This document shows positions 6,563 to 14,064 of a DNA stretch of 40,939 bases, one piece after another. Numbering within the stretch: the stretch's first letter is position 1; every line of letters begins with the position of its first letter. The notes below the pieces were generated by a model that saw only the letters and a list, made by a program, of their open reading frames with translations, had not been told where the DNA came from and ran no database searches. The translations under genes were made by a program, and so were the position numbers. Where the stretch lies: positions 1-40,939 of the forward strand of contig JASGUU010000041.1 of assembly GCA_030057555.1 (NCBI GenBank), in the 5' to 3' direction. The DNA comes from Bacillota bacterium. Lineage in GTDB: Bacteria; Bacillota; Clostridia; Saccharofermentanales; Fastidiosipilaceae.

Positions 6563-8110
6563 TCACAGTCCATGCGCAGGGAAGTGGAGTTCGAGACGGC
6601 CGGCATCACCCGTTTCCAGCTCCAGCCAGCCGCCCTCCGGCGCTACGGCCGCGAAGTCCGCCAGCACATCTACGGCATCGAGCTTTGCCTCCAGCGGCGG
6701 CCGGTGACAGTAGAGGCGCAGGCGACGGTTCCAGCTCTCTTCCTGCCCGGACGGCTCCCACTCGAGCCTGAGACAGCTGCCGCCGGCATCGCTCTCCCAG
6801 ACACGCAGCCTGCCCGGAACCGCCGCCGGATGCGGACGTTTCAGCAGCTCCGCCACCGGCAGCCGCCCGAAACCATGCTCGTGGCACCAGTAGGTCTGGC
6901 TCCAGTGATGGCGGGCGAAACCGGCGAGCAGATCCGCTCCATGCGCGAGTACGGCGGAACTGTGTCCGAAGGCGCCCCATTCGCCGACAATGAGCGGCAT
7001 CTGAAGCTCAAGCTGGGTCTCCCGGTGACGCTCGAAGATCACCGCCGTGCGGCGGCTGTCGGCCTGGTCCAGCGCCTCCGTATCGACGACGAGATCATAG
7101 CCGTGCGCCGTGTAGGCCTGGCGCGGATCGCGGCTGCCGTCGCCCAGCAGGATCGGCGTCGCACCCGAGGGAACTCCCATGTTGGCGAGGTAGCTGTGCG
7201 CCCGCAGCAGGATCGTTTCACGATCGTGTGCCCGTATCGCAGTCGCCACCCGGGTGTAGAAGGGCGCCAGCACACGGGCATCCCAGTCGGCGACGAGCGG
7301 CGCCGCGGCATCTCCCAGACGCCGGTAGCGCCCGGCCTCCGTGAGAACATCCAGCGCAGCCAGGCGTCGTTCGGGAGCGAAGAAGACGGCAGCCAGATCA
7401 GCCTGGGTCAGCTCTCCCCTTAATCCGAACGTTTGTTTTTCGTGTTCGGAGAGGAGGGAGGCGAAGCCGGAGAGGAGGGAGGCGAACTGCTGCCGGAGTT
7501 CCCGCCCCGGAGTCGGCTCGTTGAGGATGTCATAGGCAAAGAGCGCCTCGTGACCGCCAAGCCCGCGGGCGAGGAGACTCCAGACAGCGGCGAAGCTGTC
7601 CTGCAGGCCCTGGCTGCCACCTGCAGGTCTGCGATTTTCCCAGAAGGCATCCCAGGCCTCCTGAACGGCCGTCGAAGTCAGATAGGCGTCGCTCCAGACC
7701 CGGCCCGGCTCGTACGGAGCGTCTGTCAGAACCGCCCAGTCCGGCGCGCCGTCGCTGAAGCGCTGGGCGTAGAGATCCTGGTGCATGTCGAGAATGACAT
7801 GGATGCCGGCCGCGGCCGCCAGATCGAGCTGACGGCGAATAGCGGCCAGCCGGTCGAGGGAATAGACTCCGGGCTCGGGCTCGAGGGAATCCCAGGTGAA
7901 TCCGAGCCTCACGAGATCACAGCCGGCCTGGTGCAGTCGCTGCCAGACGGCATCATCCCAGGGGAAGCTGTGATCGCAGCCGCCATCGGGCATAAGGACA
8001 CCTTTGCAACAGAGATTGATGCCGTAGAAAAGGCGTTCGCGCCCGGTGGCATCGCAAAAGTGAAGTCCATGGCAGCCAATGTGATCCGGTCTGTTTTTCA
8101 TCTTATTCAT
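6563..8110 (-). CDS. GH5-family glycoside hydrolase, endoglycoceramidase-like
   Basis: A 515-residue (beta/alpha)8 glycosidase. Motifs fit GH5 endoglycoceramidases: LDMHQDLY at 107-114, general acid/base Glu198 in DILNEP, YTAHGYD at 333-339, and nucleophile Glu377 in VGEWG. After ~430 a beta-rich C-terminal domain follows. The family cleaves the bond between the glycan and ceramide, or related beta-glycosides. There is no signal peptide, whereas known endoglycoceramidases are often secreted, so the substrate here may be an intracellular lipid glycoside. The ATG at 8110 has GGAG 11-12 nt upstream; ATG 8101 is an alternative. It heads a pair with the DNA glycosylase gene. Confidence 0.85.
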   Translation of the reverse strand: MNKMKNRPDHIGCHGLHFCDATGRERLFYGINLCCKGVLMPDGGCDHSFPWDDAVWQRLHQAGCDLVRLGFTWDSLEPEPGVYSLDRLAAIRRQLDLAAAAGIHVILDMHQDLYAQRFSDGAPDWAVLTDAPYEPGRVWSDAYLTSTAVQEAWDAFWENRRPAGGSQGLQDSFAAVWSLLARGLGGHEALFAYDILNEPTPGRELRQQFASLLSGFASLLSEHEKQTFGLRGELTQADLAAVFFAPERRLAALDVLTEAGRYRRLGDAAAPLVADWDARVLAPFYTRVATAIRAHDRETILLRAHSYLANMGVPSGATPILLGDGSRDPRQAYTAHGYDLVVDTEALDQADSRRTAVIFERHRETQLELQMPLIVGEWGAFGHSSAVLAHGADLLAGFARHHWSQTYWCHEHGFGRLPVAELLKRPHPAAVPGRLRVWESDAGGSCLRLEWEPSGQEESWNRRLRLYCHRPPLEAKLDAVDVLADFAAVAPEGGWLELETGDAGRLELHFPAHGL

Positions 8111-8152
8111 CTATAGAGGCTCCAGAGGGTGTTTTGCCTCTTCCGAGTAGAG

Positions 8153-8168
8153 CAAAATTGTTATTTTG
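8153..8168. promoter_or_regulatory. Palindromic operator candidate upstream of the GH5 gene
   Basis: CAAAAT (8153-8158) and ATTTTG (8163-8168) form a perfect inverted repeat with a 4-bp centre, 43-58 bp upstream of the GH5 start. The base composition differs sharply from the GC-rich surroundings. No regulator gene is adjacent, so the binding protein is unknown. Confidence 0.35.
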
Positions 8169-8185
8169 TTCAACTCGTTCAGGAT

Positions 8186-8854
8186 TCAGGCCGACCTGTT
8201 TTCAGCGGCAACAGAGCCGGAGCCCGTCTCCCCGGCAACCGGCAGAGCCTCCTCTTCCTCGCCATAGACGACGGGGAACTCGTCCACAACCCTGTTACGC
8301 CTCGTAATCCCCTCCTCCGAGATCGCCCGTCTGAGCCAGTCGAGCACCGCGAAGCCGCGAATGGAGACCGTGCGCCTCTCAGAGCCAAAGCGATAGCGGA
8401 TCACGGCGGTATTCGGGTCGGCTGTTTCCGGCGCAATCGTATACACTGCTCCGGTTGGCAAAGCGAGGTGTATCTCTTCTGCTCCGTTCGTCTGTGGCTC
8501 CAGCAGACGGAGATTGATTTGCGACAGAGTCAGAGCCCAGTGGATACGGTTGAGATTGTCATTACTGACCAGGGTCTTTCTGCCCTGATATTCAGCCTGC
8601 AGCGGCCATTCAGAACTCACTGTCAGCAGATGAAGCTCCACATCGCTGCGGTAGCGATTCATGATGATTCCCCGCCAGATCGTGAAAGCCAGACTGCCGA
8701 GAACTACAATAATGACAGCCAGAACGGGCAGCAAAACACGCATCCAGATGGTGCGGCGCCGCAGGCGTCCCTGTCGTTCTCTCGTCTGGCCGTCCTGAAC
8801 CTGGTCATAAAGATGCAGCGTCCGCCGCTTTTGATCTCTCTCTTCCTGTGTCAT
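8186..8854 (-). CDS. Hypothetical single-pass membrane protein
   Basis: I do not recognise this 222-residue protein. It has a charged N-terminus rich in Arg, Lys and Gln (1-36), one strong membrane segment at about 38-61, and a C-terminal part of ~160 residues that should face outward by the positive-inside rule. The latter has beta-strand-like spacing (SIRGFAVLDWLRRAISEEGI) and ends in an acidic, Gly/Ser-rich tail. The start at 8854 is chosen because GAGGGGAG lies just upstream; the frame extends to 8986 without a ribosome site. It precedes the GH5 gene on the same strand with a 75-bp gap. Confidence 0.65.
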   Translation of the reverse strand: MTQEERDQKRRTLHLYDQVQDGQTRERQGRLRRRTIWMRVLLPVLAVIIVVLGSLAFTIWRGIIMNRYRSDVELHLLTVSSEWPLQAEYQGRKTLVSNDNLNRIHWALTLSQINLRLLEPQTNGAEEIHLALPTGAVYTIAPETADPNTAVIRYRFGSERRTVSIRGFAVLDWLRRAISEEGITRRNRVVDEFPVVYGEEEEALPVAGETGSGSVAAENRSA

Positions 8855-8957
8855 CGGCTCTCCCCTCAAACAGCCAGCCATCCGCAGCCGGCTGATGCAA
8901 ATCATAGCATGAACTCCGCAACGGATCCGACCCGCGCAAAACGCCGGTTTGGCAGCC

Positions 8958-9034
8958 GTGAAACATAGGCGGGGCAGCCGTTTCACGCTTTGTTACATGT
9001 TAATTACAGAGACGCATATTACAACTTTGTTACA
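8958..9034 (-). promoter_or_regulatory. Promoter candidate and repeats upstream of the 8854 gene
   Basis: On the minus strand TTGTAA (9019-9024) and TAACAT (8997-9002) are 16 bp apart, a plausible but weak promoter. The boxes lie between two direct copies of CTTTGTTACA (8988-8997 and 9025-9034). GTGAAAC/GTTTCAC (8958-8964/8980-8986) can form a hairpin in the leader. The spacing suggests regulation, but no regulator is identified. The rest of 9035-9180 shows nothing clear. Confidence 0.35.
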
Positions 9035-9181
9035 CAGATGGGAAACGGCCTCGTTTTTGTGGAAAGCCGTGTGGAGAAGTGTTGCGAACAGCAGGCTAAT
9101 GCTGGTTTGCCTGAACTCGGCCGGCTGACCTGCTGTCTGATGCAGAGCGCCAGCTGAACTTTCTCAGTCACGGCAGCAAAG

Positions 9182-9218
9182 AACGGCCGCGGCGCCTGAT
9201 AAAAGCGCTGCGGCCGTT
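9182..9218 (-). terminator. Terminator-like hairpin downstream of asd
   Basis: AACGGCCGC(G)GCGC (9182-9195) pairs with GCGC(T)GCGGCCGTT (9204-9218). On the minus strand the stem is followed by CTTTG, a poor T-tract. It is the only strong hairpin after asd. Confidence 0.5.
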
Positions 9219-9337
9219 TCCTGTCCCTGGCCTGATGGTCCCGTCAGACTCTTTTCATCTCACCATCACACCAGTGCAACCGGAGCTGTGGCGTTTCCTC
9301 TCTCCTGCTGCTCCCGTGATCCATGATATGGACCGCG

Positions 9338-10420
9338 TCAGCGCGCGAGATATCCCTCGGCTGCCAGCAGCTCGGCAGTCAGGACAGCACCGCCCGCCGC
9401 TCCGCGCAGCGTGTTATGGCTGAGGCAGGTAAACTTCCAGTCCAGTATGGGATCTTCGCGGAGACGGCCGATGCTGACGGCCATTCCACCTTCCAGGTCG
9501 GCATCCAGCCGCGGCTGGGGACGGTTGTCCTCGTCGAAGTAGTGCAGAAACTGCCGCGGCGCCGAGGGCAGTTCGAGCTGCTGTGGACGTCCGGCACAGG
9601 CGGCCCAGCGCTCCAGAATCTCCCCGCGTCCGGGCTTCTCGCGGAATGACACCGAGACGGAGGCCGTATGACCCTCCTGCACCGCCACCCGGTAGCACTG
9701 TGCCGATATCAGCGGCTTCGTCGCCGGAACGATGTGATCTCCGGCGAAGCGCCCCCAGATGCGCAGTGGCTCCACCTCGCTCTTCTCCTCTTCCCCGCCG
9801 ATATAAGGAATGAGGTTCTCGACCATCTCAGGCCAGTCGGCGAAGGTCTTCCCCGCGCCCGAGATCGCCTGATAGGTGGACACGAAAAGCTGCTCGATGC
9901 CGAAATCCAGCAGCGGGCTGAGCGCCGGTACATAGGACTGAATCGAGCAGTTGGGCTTGACGGCGATGAAGCCATGGCTGGTGCCGAGACGACGACGCTG
10001 CGCCGGGATCAGGGCGAGGTGTTCGTGATTGATCTCCGGAACCACCATCGGAACATCAGGAGTGGCACGATGGGCGGAGTTGTTGGACACGACAACCGTC
10101 TCCGTGCGGGCCATGCGCTCCTCGAGTTCGCGCACGGCGTCCTTCGGCATGTCGACGGCACAGAATACGAGATCAATGCCGTCAAGCTTGTCCTCGATCG
10201 CCTCGCTCGACTCAACCATCAGAGCGGCGCTCGCGGACGGGACGGGCGTTGTGAGCCGCCAGCGTCCGTCAACAGCGTCGCGATAGCTCTTCCCGGCCGA
10301 ACGCGGCGAAGCAAAGAGCCGGTCAACATGAAACCAGGGGTGGCTGTCCAGCAGCGTGACAAAGCGCTGTCCTACATAACCGGTGGCACCTACTACGGCA
10401 ACACGATAGGAATGGGTCAT
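9338..10420 (-). CDS. asd: Aspartate-semialdehyde dehydrogenase
   Basis: Reduces aspartyl phosphate to aspartate semialdehyde with NADPH, the branch point to lysine/diaminopimelate, threonine and methionine. The 360-residue protein has the nucleotide-binding GATGYVGQ at 11-18, catalytic Cys158 in KPNCSIQ, and the active-site His251 in EGHTASV. The motif set and length match the longer Asd class found in archaea, fungi and some clostridia rather than the E. coli form. The start is supported by GGGAGGAAAA 3 nt before the ATG. It appears monocistronic: no lysC, dapA or hom is adjacent. A divergent recombinase gene lies 115 bp away and shares the intergenic region that holds a LexA-like box. Confidence 0.93.
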   Translation of the reverse strand: MTHSYRVAVVGATGYVGQRFVTLLDSHPWFHVDRLFASPRSAGKSYRDAVDGRWRLTTPVPSASAALMVESSEAIEDKLDGIDLVFCAVDMPKDAVRELEERMARTETVVVSNNSAHRATPDVPMVVPEINHEHLALIPAQRRRLGTSHGFIAVKPNCSIQSYVPALSPLLDFGIEQLFVSTYQAISGAGKTFADWPEMVENLIPYIGGEEEKSEVEPLRIWGRFAGDHIVPATKPLISAQCYRVAVQEGHTASVSVSFREKPGRGEILERWAACAGRPQQLELPSAPRQFLHYFDEDNRPQPRLDADLEGGMAVSIGRLREDPILDWKFTCLSHNTLRGAAGGAVLTAELLAAEGYLAR

Positions 10421-10510
10421 CCGTTTTCCTCCCAGCCGGCATTTCCTGGGCCGGCGTCAAAGTTCGCGCTATTTTATCATTCAAGTCGCCTTCGCGCTCT
10501 GGCGCGATTG

Positions 10511-10524
10511 CGAACAAACGTTTA
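10511..10524. promoter_or_regulatory. LexA (SOS) box candidate in front of the recombinase gene
   Basis: The sequence CGAACAAACGTTTA fits the Bacillus LexA consensus CGAACRNRYGTTYC at all but the last position. It ends 12 bp before the recombinase ATG and overlaps a possible -10 box, TAGAAT (10523-10528). A transcript from that -10 would start at or next to the ATG. No good -35 box is seen. Confidence 0.45.
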
Positions 10525-10535
10525 GAATAACAGTC

Positions 10536-11579
10536 ATGGATGAAAAAACACCCGACAACAGCGAAGCCGGGGAAAACGGTGACTTCGAGCTTCTCTCCGA
10601 CTTTATCTCCTATATGGAGGCCATACTCGGTCGCTCTCCCCTCACCTGCCGCGAATACCGCTATGATCTGCTGCTGTTCTTCCGTTTTCTCCGCGCGAGT
10701 GCGGCCCACAGCCGCACTTCTCTGCCGGGCGAGGAGGAGGTGGCCGCGGCACGGACGGACGACATAGGGCTCGAGGAGATCCGCCAGGTCCGCCTGAGCG
10801 ACTGCTACCGTTTCCTGACCTGGCTCACCCGCGCGCGCAGCGCCTCGGCGGCGAACCGGGCCCGGAAGGTGGCGGCCCTGCGCGCCTTTTTCCGTTACCT
10901 GAGCAGCAACCGCCAGCTGCTGGATCGGAATCCTACGCTCGAACTCGAGACGCCGCGGCAGGCGAAGCGCCTTCCCCGCCATCTCAATCTCGAGGAGAGC
11001 GCCCGTCTGCTCGACCGCACCGGCGAGGCCGACACGCGCTTTCGCACCCGCAACTACTGCATTCTGACCCTTTTCCTCAACTGCGGTCTGCGCCTCTCCG
11101 AGCTCTGCGGCATCGACCTCGACGACATCAGCGACGACACACTCCGTGTCACGGGAAAGGGCAACCGCGAGCGGACCATCTATCTCAACCGCGCCTGTCT
11201 CGAGGCCCTGAACGCCTGGTATCCCGACCGCGGGAAGCTGCCGAAACGTACCGCGGCTTCGCGGGCCCTTTTCATCAGCAGGCAGGGCAACCGCCTCTCC
11301 GCCTCTGCCGTCCAGCACATGATTCGCCGTCAGCTCGTGGCCGCCGGCCTCGACCCCAGGCGCTACTCAACCCACAAGCTGCGCCATACGGCCGCGACCC
11401 TGATGTATCAGCATGGCCATGTCGACATCCGCATGCTGCAGCGCATACTGGGGCATGCCTCGGTCGCCACGACGGAGATCTATACCCACCTCGACGATCG
11501 TTCCCTGCACGATGCGGTCGCCTCGAATCCGCTGGCCAATCACAGCCTGCCGGAACCGGTGGACGGGAAGCCCGACTGA
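10536..11579 (+). CDS. Tyrosine recombinase, XerC/XerD-like
   Basis: A 347-residue site-specific recombinase. The N-terminal SAM-like DNA-binding domain spans ~15-125; the catalytic domain holds the complete set Arg186 (CGLRLSEL), Lys208 (TGKGN), His280 and Arg283 (HKLRH), His307 (LGHAS) and nucleophile Tyr316 (TEIYTH). Xer proteins resolve chromosome dimers at dif sites; integrases of mobile elements share this fold. About 45 residues beyond the usual ~300 come from a charged N-terminal region, a loop near 55-80 and a C-terminal tail. There is no Shine-Dalgarno sequence before the ATG, and the possible -10 at 10523 would give a leaderless message. No element ends or integrated genes are adjacent, so a housekeeping Xer role is more likely than an integrase. 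Confidence 0.85.
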   Translation: MDEKTPDNSEAGENGDFELLSDFISYMEAILGRSPLTCREYRYDLLLFFRFLRASAAHSRTSLPGEEEVAAARTDDIGLEEIRQVRLSDCYRFLTWLTRARSASAANRARKVAALRAFFRYLSSNRQLLDRNPTLELETPRQAKRLPRHLNLEESARLLDRTGEADTRFRTRNYCILTLFLNCGLRLSELCGIDLDDISDDTLRVTGKGNRERTIYLNRACLEALNAWYPDRGKLPKRTAASRALFISRQGNRLSASAVQHMIRRQLVAAGLDPRRYSTHKLRHTAATLMYQHGHVDIRMLQRILGHASVATTEIYTHLDDRSLHDAVASNPLANHSLPEPVDGKPD

Positions 11580-11664
11580 AGACAGCCGGGATTCACATTT
11601 CATTCACATTTTTAACTTCTGTCTGACCAGCTCCGGCAAAACATAAAATGAAAAGCTTTATCAC

Positions 11665-11725
11665 TTTACAGATCGAGTTCAGACCTAGTATTGTAACTGG
11701 AACGTTTAAACCGGGGCGTTATAAT
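11665..11725 (+). promoter_or_regulatory. Promoter region of the liv operon
   Basis: Two candidates: TTTACA (11665-11670) with TATTGT (11689-11694) at 18-bp spacing, and a perfect TATAAT (11720-11725) with no good -35 box. The palindrome GTTTAAAC (11704-11711) lies between them and could be an operator. The livK ribosome site follows at about 11771-11779. Confidence 0.45.
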
Positions 11726-11784
11726 TGCGTTTCACAACGCTGTAAGCACAGCAGTGTTCACAGTGAATCACAGGAGGAAGAACC

Positions 11785-13017
11785 ATGAAAGCCAAATCCA
11801 AAGCAAGCCGCTGGCTGGCTGCCCTGCTGACGGGCGTCCTGATGCTGGGACTGCTCGCTGCCTGCCAGAGCACACCGGCCGCCACTACCGCGCCGACGAC
11901 GAAGGCCGCCGCCACCGAAGCAGACAAGACCGATGCTCCGGCCTCGGACGACGAGCCGATCGTCATCGGCGGCCTCGCCCCGCTGACCGGGGGCGTTTCC
12001 GTCTACGGTATCGCCTCGGACAACGGGACACAGCTCGCGATTGATGAGATCAACGCAGCCGGCGGCATCAACGGCCGCCAGATCAAGTACGTTGTCCTCG
12101 ATGAACAGGGCGACGAGGAACAGGCTGTCACGGCCTACGACCGTCTGGTCAACGAATACAACATCGTCGCACTCATCGGTGACGTCACCAGCAAGCCCTC
12201 GATCGCTGTGGCACAGCGCGCCGCCCGCGACGGTCTGCCCATGATCGCCCCGACGGCGACGGCAGCGGATGTCACCCTGCAGGGCAAAAACGTCTTCCGC
12301 GTCTGCTTCCTGGATCCCGACCAGGGCCGGACGATGGCCGACTTTGCCAAAAACAACCTCAATGTGACAAAGGCAGCCGTCATCCACAACGCTTCCGACG
12401 ACTACTCCGTTGGTCTCGCCGAGGCCTTTATCGCCCAGGCGAAGGAACTCGGCATCGAGATCGTCAGCGAGCAGACCTACGTTCAGGACGACAAGGACTT
12501 CCGCACCCAGCTGACCACGATCGCCGCCGCCGGCCCGGACATTCTCTATGCCCCCGACTACTACGGCACCGACATTCTGATTCTCAACCAGGCGAAGGAC
12601 GCCGGCCTCAATGTGCCGCTGCTGGGTGGTGATGGCTGGGACGGTATTCTGACCCAGACAGCCGAAGACAATCCGAAGGAAGCCGACGGCAACTATTTCA
12701 CCAACCACTACGCCACGAGTGACGAGAGCCCCATCGTTCAGGACTTCCTGAAGGCCTTCGAAGCGAAGTACAACGAGGTTCCGATCTCCTTCTCGGCTCT
12801 CGGCTATGATGCCGCGCACATTCTCGCCGCCGCCATCGAGCGCGCCGGCAGCACCGACAAGGACGCCATCGTTGCAGCCCTGAACCAGACCGACTATGAG
12901 GGCGTCACGGGTCACATCACCTTTGACGAGAACGGCGACCCTCTGAAGCCCATTTCGATCATCGAGGTGGTCGACGGCGCCTACAAGCTGATCACAAAGA
13001 TCGACATCGAGCGCTGA
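11785..13017 (+). CDS. livK: Branched-chain amino acid ABC transporter, substrate-binding lipoprotein
   Basis: The 410-residue extracellular receptor captures Leu/Ile/Val (or a related amino acid) and delivers it to the LivHM permease. It has a lipoprotein signal peptide with lipobox LAAC and lipidated Cys27, then a Thr/Ala-rich linker (~30-57), then the periplasmic-binding fold of the peripla_BP_6 family starting IVIGGLAPLTGG. AGGAGGAAG lies just before the ATG. It is the first gene of livKHMGF, and a hairpin between it and livH probably lets it be made in excess. Ligand specificity cannot be read from sequence; the nearby leucine-controlled leuA is consistent with leucine. Confidence 0.93.
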   Translation: MKAKSKASRWLAALLTGVLMLGLLAACQSTPAATTAPTTKAAATEADKTDAPASDDEPIVIGGLAPLTGGVSVYGIASDNGTQLAIDEINAAGGINGRQIKYVVLDEQGDEEQAVTAYDRLVNEYNIVALIGDVTSKPSIAVAQRAARDGLPMIAPTATAADVTLQGKNVFRVCFLDPDQGRTMADFAKNNLNVTKAAVIHNASDDYSVGLAEAFIAQAKELGIEIVSEQTYVQDDKDFRTQLTTIAAAGPDILYAPDYYGTDILILNQAKDAGLNVPLLGGDGWDGILTQTAEDNPKEADGNYFTNHYATSDESPIVQDFLKAFEAKYNEVPISFSALGYDAAHILAAAIERAGSTDKDAIVAALNQTDYEGVTGHITFDENGDPLKPISIIEVVDGAYKLITKIDIER

Positions 13018-13100
13018 TCAGGGTATTCTGACGCGGTGCCGGGCTTTCGACGCCTGAAGAGGCAACGATCCGCCGGGGCACCTGCCGAACAGTTCGCGAA

Positions 13101-13128
13101 GCCGCCCGGCTGCTGTCTGGCGGCTTTT
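13101..13128 (+). terminator. Partial terminator between livK and livH
   Basis: GCCGCC (13101-13106) pairs with GGCGGC (13119-13124), followed by TTTT. The short stem and short T-run suggest an incomplete terminator that lowers permease expression relative to the binding protein. The rest of the 152-bp gap shows no gene. Confidence 0.5.
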
Positions 13129-13169
13129 GCGTAATTATTGCCATGTATGTCGAGGAAGGATGAGCGGGC

Positions 13170-14054
13170 ATGCTCTTTTTCGTCCAACTGATTAACGGCC
13201 TGCAGCTGGGGGCGATCTACGCCCTCGTTGCGCTGGGCTACACGATGGTCTACGGCATCGTCAAACTGATCAATTTCGCCCACGGCGATCTGATGATGGT
13301 CGGTGCCTACCTCTCGCTGTTCCTGTACAGCAGCGGACTGCCCCTGTACTTTGCCCTCCCGCTCGCCATCGTCGCCACCTCGCTGACCGGCGTCCTGATT
13401 GAGCGCGTGGCCTACAGGCCGCTGCGCAACGCCTCACGCCTCTCAGCCCTGATCACGGCCATCGGCATCAGCCTGCTGCTGCAGAACGCCTTCATGATCC
13501 TCTTCTCCTCGACACCCCGCCGCTTCCCCTCGGTGAGCGAGCAGCTGCCGGTCTTCGTCATCGGCACCAACCGCATCAGCTTCATGGCGGTGCTGACGGT
13601 GCTCTTCGCCGTCGGCCTGATGCTCCTGCTGACCGCCTTCGTCCACGGCACCCGCATGGGGAAGGCCATGCGGGCCGTCTCTGAAGACATGCGCGCCGCC
13701 CAGCTGATGGGCATCAACGTCAACCGCATCATCAGCCTGACCTTCGCGATCGGCTCGGCGCTCGCAGCCTTCGCCGCCATCCTCTATGGCTTCAGTTTCC
13801 AGCAGATCGATCCCTACATGGGCGCGATGCCGGGTATCAAGGCCTTTATCGCCGCCGTTCTGGGCGGCATCGGCATCCTGCCCGGGGCCATGCTCGGCGG
13901 CTTTCTCCTCGGCATCATCGAGAGTCTGACCAAGGCCGTCATGCCTGCCGGCTACACGCAGCTCGCCGACGCCGTTGTCTTCCTCGTGCTGATTCTGGTT
14001 CTGCTCTTCAAGCCCTCGGGTCTGCTGGGCCAGACCACACGCGAAAAGGTTTAG
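13170..14054 (+). CDS. livH: Branched-chain amino acid ABC transporter permease LivH
   Basis: A 294-residue inner-membrane permease, almost entirely hydrophobic, with about eight membrane helices. The N-terminal QLINGLQLGAIYALVALGYT and YGIVKLINFAHGD and the cytoplasmic loop SEDMRAAQLMGINV are characteristic of LivH; the loop contacts the ATPases. The start at 13170 follows GAGGAAGGATGAG. LivM starts 10 bp after its stop, so the two permease halves are co-translated. Length and motifs are normal. Confidence 0.94.
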   Translation: MLFFVQLINGLQLGAIYALVALGYTMVYGIVKLINFAHGDLMMVGAYLSLFLYSSGLPLYFALPLAIVATSLTGVLIERVAYRPLRNASRLSALITAIGISLLLQNAFMILFSSTPRRFPSVSEQLPVFVIGTNRISFMAVLTVLFAVGLMLLLTAFVHGTRMGKAMRAVSEDMRAAQLMGINVNRIISLTFAIGSALAAFAAILYGFSFQQIDPYMGAMPGIKAFIAAVLGGIGILPGAMLGGFLLGIIESLTKAVMPAGYTQLADAVVFLVLILVLLFKPSGLLGQTTREKV

Positions 14055-14064
14055 GAGGCGCTCC

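Noticed and set aside
7424-7450. Second LexA-like sequence inside the GH5 gene
   Set aside because: The half-sites are in the wrong arrangement and lie within coding sequence.
10536-11579. Integrase of an integrated phage or genomic island
   Set aside because: No attachment-site repeats, phage genes or tRNA gene nearby; neighbours are housekeeping genes.
11691-11725. TTGTAA (11691) paired with TATAAT (11720) as the liv promoter
   Set aside because: The spacing is 23 bp, too long for a sigma-A promoter; other pairs were listed instead.
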